A DNA stretch of 28,252 nucleotides from a virus. Positions within the stretch are counted from its first letter, which is position 1. Each line of letters opens with the position of its first letter. Shown here in pieces: positions 27,327 through 28,252 of the stretch. The position numbers and the translations under genes are program-made. Below the pieces are notes generated by a model. The model was not told the origin of the DNA. It saw nothing but the letters and a program-made list of their open reading frames with translations, and searched no databases. Where the stretch lies: positions 1 through 28,252 of the IMG/VR virus record IMGVR_UViG_3300009499_000025. The stretch is one strand, 5' to 3'.

Positions 27327-27756
27327 ACAACACGGATTCGTTATCGCATATCTAACAAACGGTTTCAATGCCACAGAGGCGGCTAGGACAGCAGGATATA
27401 AAGGCGATGACAACACATTGGCGGTCGTAGGTTATGAAAACCTAAGAAAACCTAAGATTCAAGAAAGAATTGCAGCCTACTTTGAAGAAAAAGCCATGGC
27501 CGCCAACGAAATCCTGTTCAGGCTCACGTCAATGGCCCGGGGCCAGCTTCGAACTCGCAGCTCCGATACGAAAGATGGGACGATGGATCATCATGATGCC
27601 ATCAAAGCCCTGGAGCTCCTCGGCAAGCATCATCGTCTATTTGTGGAGAGGGTTGAGCATGATGGTGAAATATGCTTGATATTCGACGCCCCGGTGCCGG
27701 CCGAACCTACGGCGGCACCTCCGGCGGAGGCAACGGAAGAAGCAGAGAAGAAGTAA
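27307..27756 (+). CDS. terS: terminase small subunit
   Basis: 149 residues from GTG 27307. The start LTGKQHGFVIAYLTNGFNATEAARTAGYKGD is the DNA-binding helix-turn-helix of Terminase_2-type small subunits. A helical oligomerisation part follows (FEEKAMAANEILFRLTSMARGQ). The C-terminus (PVPAEPTAAPPAEATEEAEKK) is Ala/Pro/Glu-rich, and its bases 27699-27725 are the 27-bp repeat also found at 4720-4746. It recognises phage DNA for packaging and hands it to the large subunit. The last 85 bases overlap the likely start of the large subunit. Confidence 0.85.
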   Translation: MGRLTGKQHGFVIAYLTNGFNATEAARTAGYKGDDNTLAVVGYENLRKPKIQERIAAYFEEKAMAANEILFRLTSMARGQLRTRSSDTKDGTMDHHDAIKALELLGKHHRLFVERVEHDGEICLIFDAPVPAEPTAAPPAEATEEAEKK

Positions 27757-28252
27757 GCATTTGGAAGCTCTGCAATTTCGAGGCGATCCCGAATCAAGTA
27801 AAGGCGTGGGAAGCGATCTTCACCCATAAATTTATACTTTTCGGCGGGGCCAGAGGAGGGAGCAAGTCGTACTGGCTCCGTTGGTCATTATTGATGTACC
27901 TGATTTACCTTTGGGGTAAATATCACATCAAGGGGATAAGGGCTGGATTGTTTTGTGAGACCTATCCCGACCTGCGGGACCGGCAGATATCCAAGATTGC
28001 ATTGGAGTTTCCGTTGTGGCTAGGGCAGCTAAAGGAGACTCAGATAGATGGTCTTTGTTTTCATATCGAGGATAAGTTCGGTGGGGGTAAGTTGGCGCTC
28101 AGGAATCTCGACGATCCAAGTAAATACCAGTCGGCAGAGTTCGCGGCACAAGCAGTCGATGAGCTGACAAAGAACCCGCTGGAGACATTCAACGTCCTTC
28201 GTGGATCGAAGCGATGGCCTGGTATAGAGCACTCGCCCTTTCTGGGCGCGAC
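27672..28252 (+). CDS. terL: terminase large subunit, N-terminal part (runs out of window)
   Basis: The frame is open from ATG 27672 to the window end (193 codons visible). The earliest residues (MLDIRRPGAGRTYGGTSGGGNG) are encoded through the repeat at 27699-27725. The conserved part starts near IWKLCNFEAIPNQVKAWEA. The Walker A motif is FGGARGGSKSYW (about residues 56-67), and a probable Walker B is AVDELTK, about 100 residues later. This is the packaging ATPase; the nuclease half lies outside the window. There is no other good start between 27672 and the conserved region, although a non-ATG start such as ATT 27759 cannot be excluded. Confidence 0.82.
   Translation, partial: MLDIRRPGAGRTYGGTSGGGNGRSREEVSIWKLCNFEAIPNQVKAWEAIFTHKFILFGGARGGSKSYWLRWSLLMYLIYLWGKYHIKGIRAGLFCETYPDLRDRQISKIALEFPLWLGQLKETQIDGLCFHIEDKFGGGKLALRNLDDPSKYQSAEFAAQAVDELTKNPLETFNVLRGSKRWPGIEHSPFLGA
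27699..27725 (+). repeat. 27-bp repeat (second copy) in the terminase overlap
   Basis: Identical to 4720-4746. Here it is read in two frames at once, as part of the Ala/Pro-rich tail of the small terminase and as part of the Gly-rich start of the large subunit. Flanking bases differ from those at 4720-4746. Confidence 0.7.

Overview
The window reads as part of a temperate tailed phage genome, and two genes are cut by its edges: a large virion protein on the left and the terminase large subunit on the right. Virion, lysis, replication, recombination and integration genes are all present. A tRNA 3' fragment lies directly behind the integrase with phage genes on both sides, which is what an attP site looks like, so the sequence seems to come from a free, circularised or packaged genome rather than an integrated prophage. 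I see no tape-measure or tail-tube gene between the capsid and lysis genes. A capsid-cement-like gene follows the capsid gene, which fits a short-tailed (podovirus-like) particle, but this is inference. The host cannot be fixed from the sequence. A Thr/Pro-rich linker behind a lipobox is compatible with Chloroflexota, but weakly so.

Layout. Positions 1-13423 (rightward) hold the end of a large virion protein, a scaffold candidate, major capsid protein, cement protein, adaptor, a large tail protein, tail fibres, a glycosidase-like endolysin and two small membrane proteins for lysis. Positions 13465-16891 (leftward) hold a Rad52-like annealing protein, a ParB-like protein and four unknowns, closed by a strong terminator. 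The control region 16892-17009 has divergent promoters and inverted repeats in front of a Cro/CI-type regulator. Positions 17264-18413 hold attP and the tyrosine integrase (leftward). Positions 18649-27326 (rightward) hold many small genes, a replication initiator with iteron-like repeats inside it, a polymerase-X-like enzyme, RusA resolvase, DUF4031 and a lipoprotein with a transglutaminase-like triad. Positions 27307-28252 hold the terminase genes.

How the parts work together. The initiator (20058-20828) probably opens an origin within its own coding sequence. Rad52-like and RusA proteins could handle annealing and junction resolution before packaging by terminase. The regulator at 17009 probably sits between lysogeny and lytic growth. 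Three related HNH endonuclease genes sit at or within a few bases of the stop codons of unrelated genes (2056, 9866, 21474) and look like free-standing homing elements.

Non-coding structure is unusually rich: palindromes and hairpins at gene ends, a dispersed octamer (CCGAAGGT), an exact 27-bp repeat shared by a capsid-side spacer and the terminase overlap, and a 24-bp hairpin whose only irregularities are G-U pairs in front of the initiator gene. No stretch above 300 bases lacks a gene. The largest gaps (15549-15813, 17264-17534, 19816-20057) are described as features. No rRNA, complete tRNA, CRISPR array or insertion sequence was seen.
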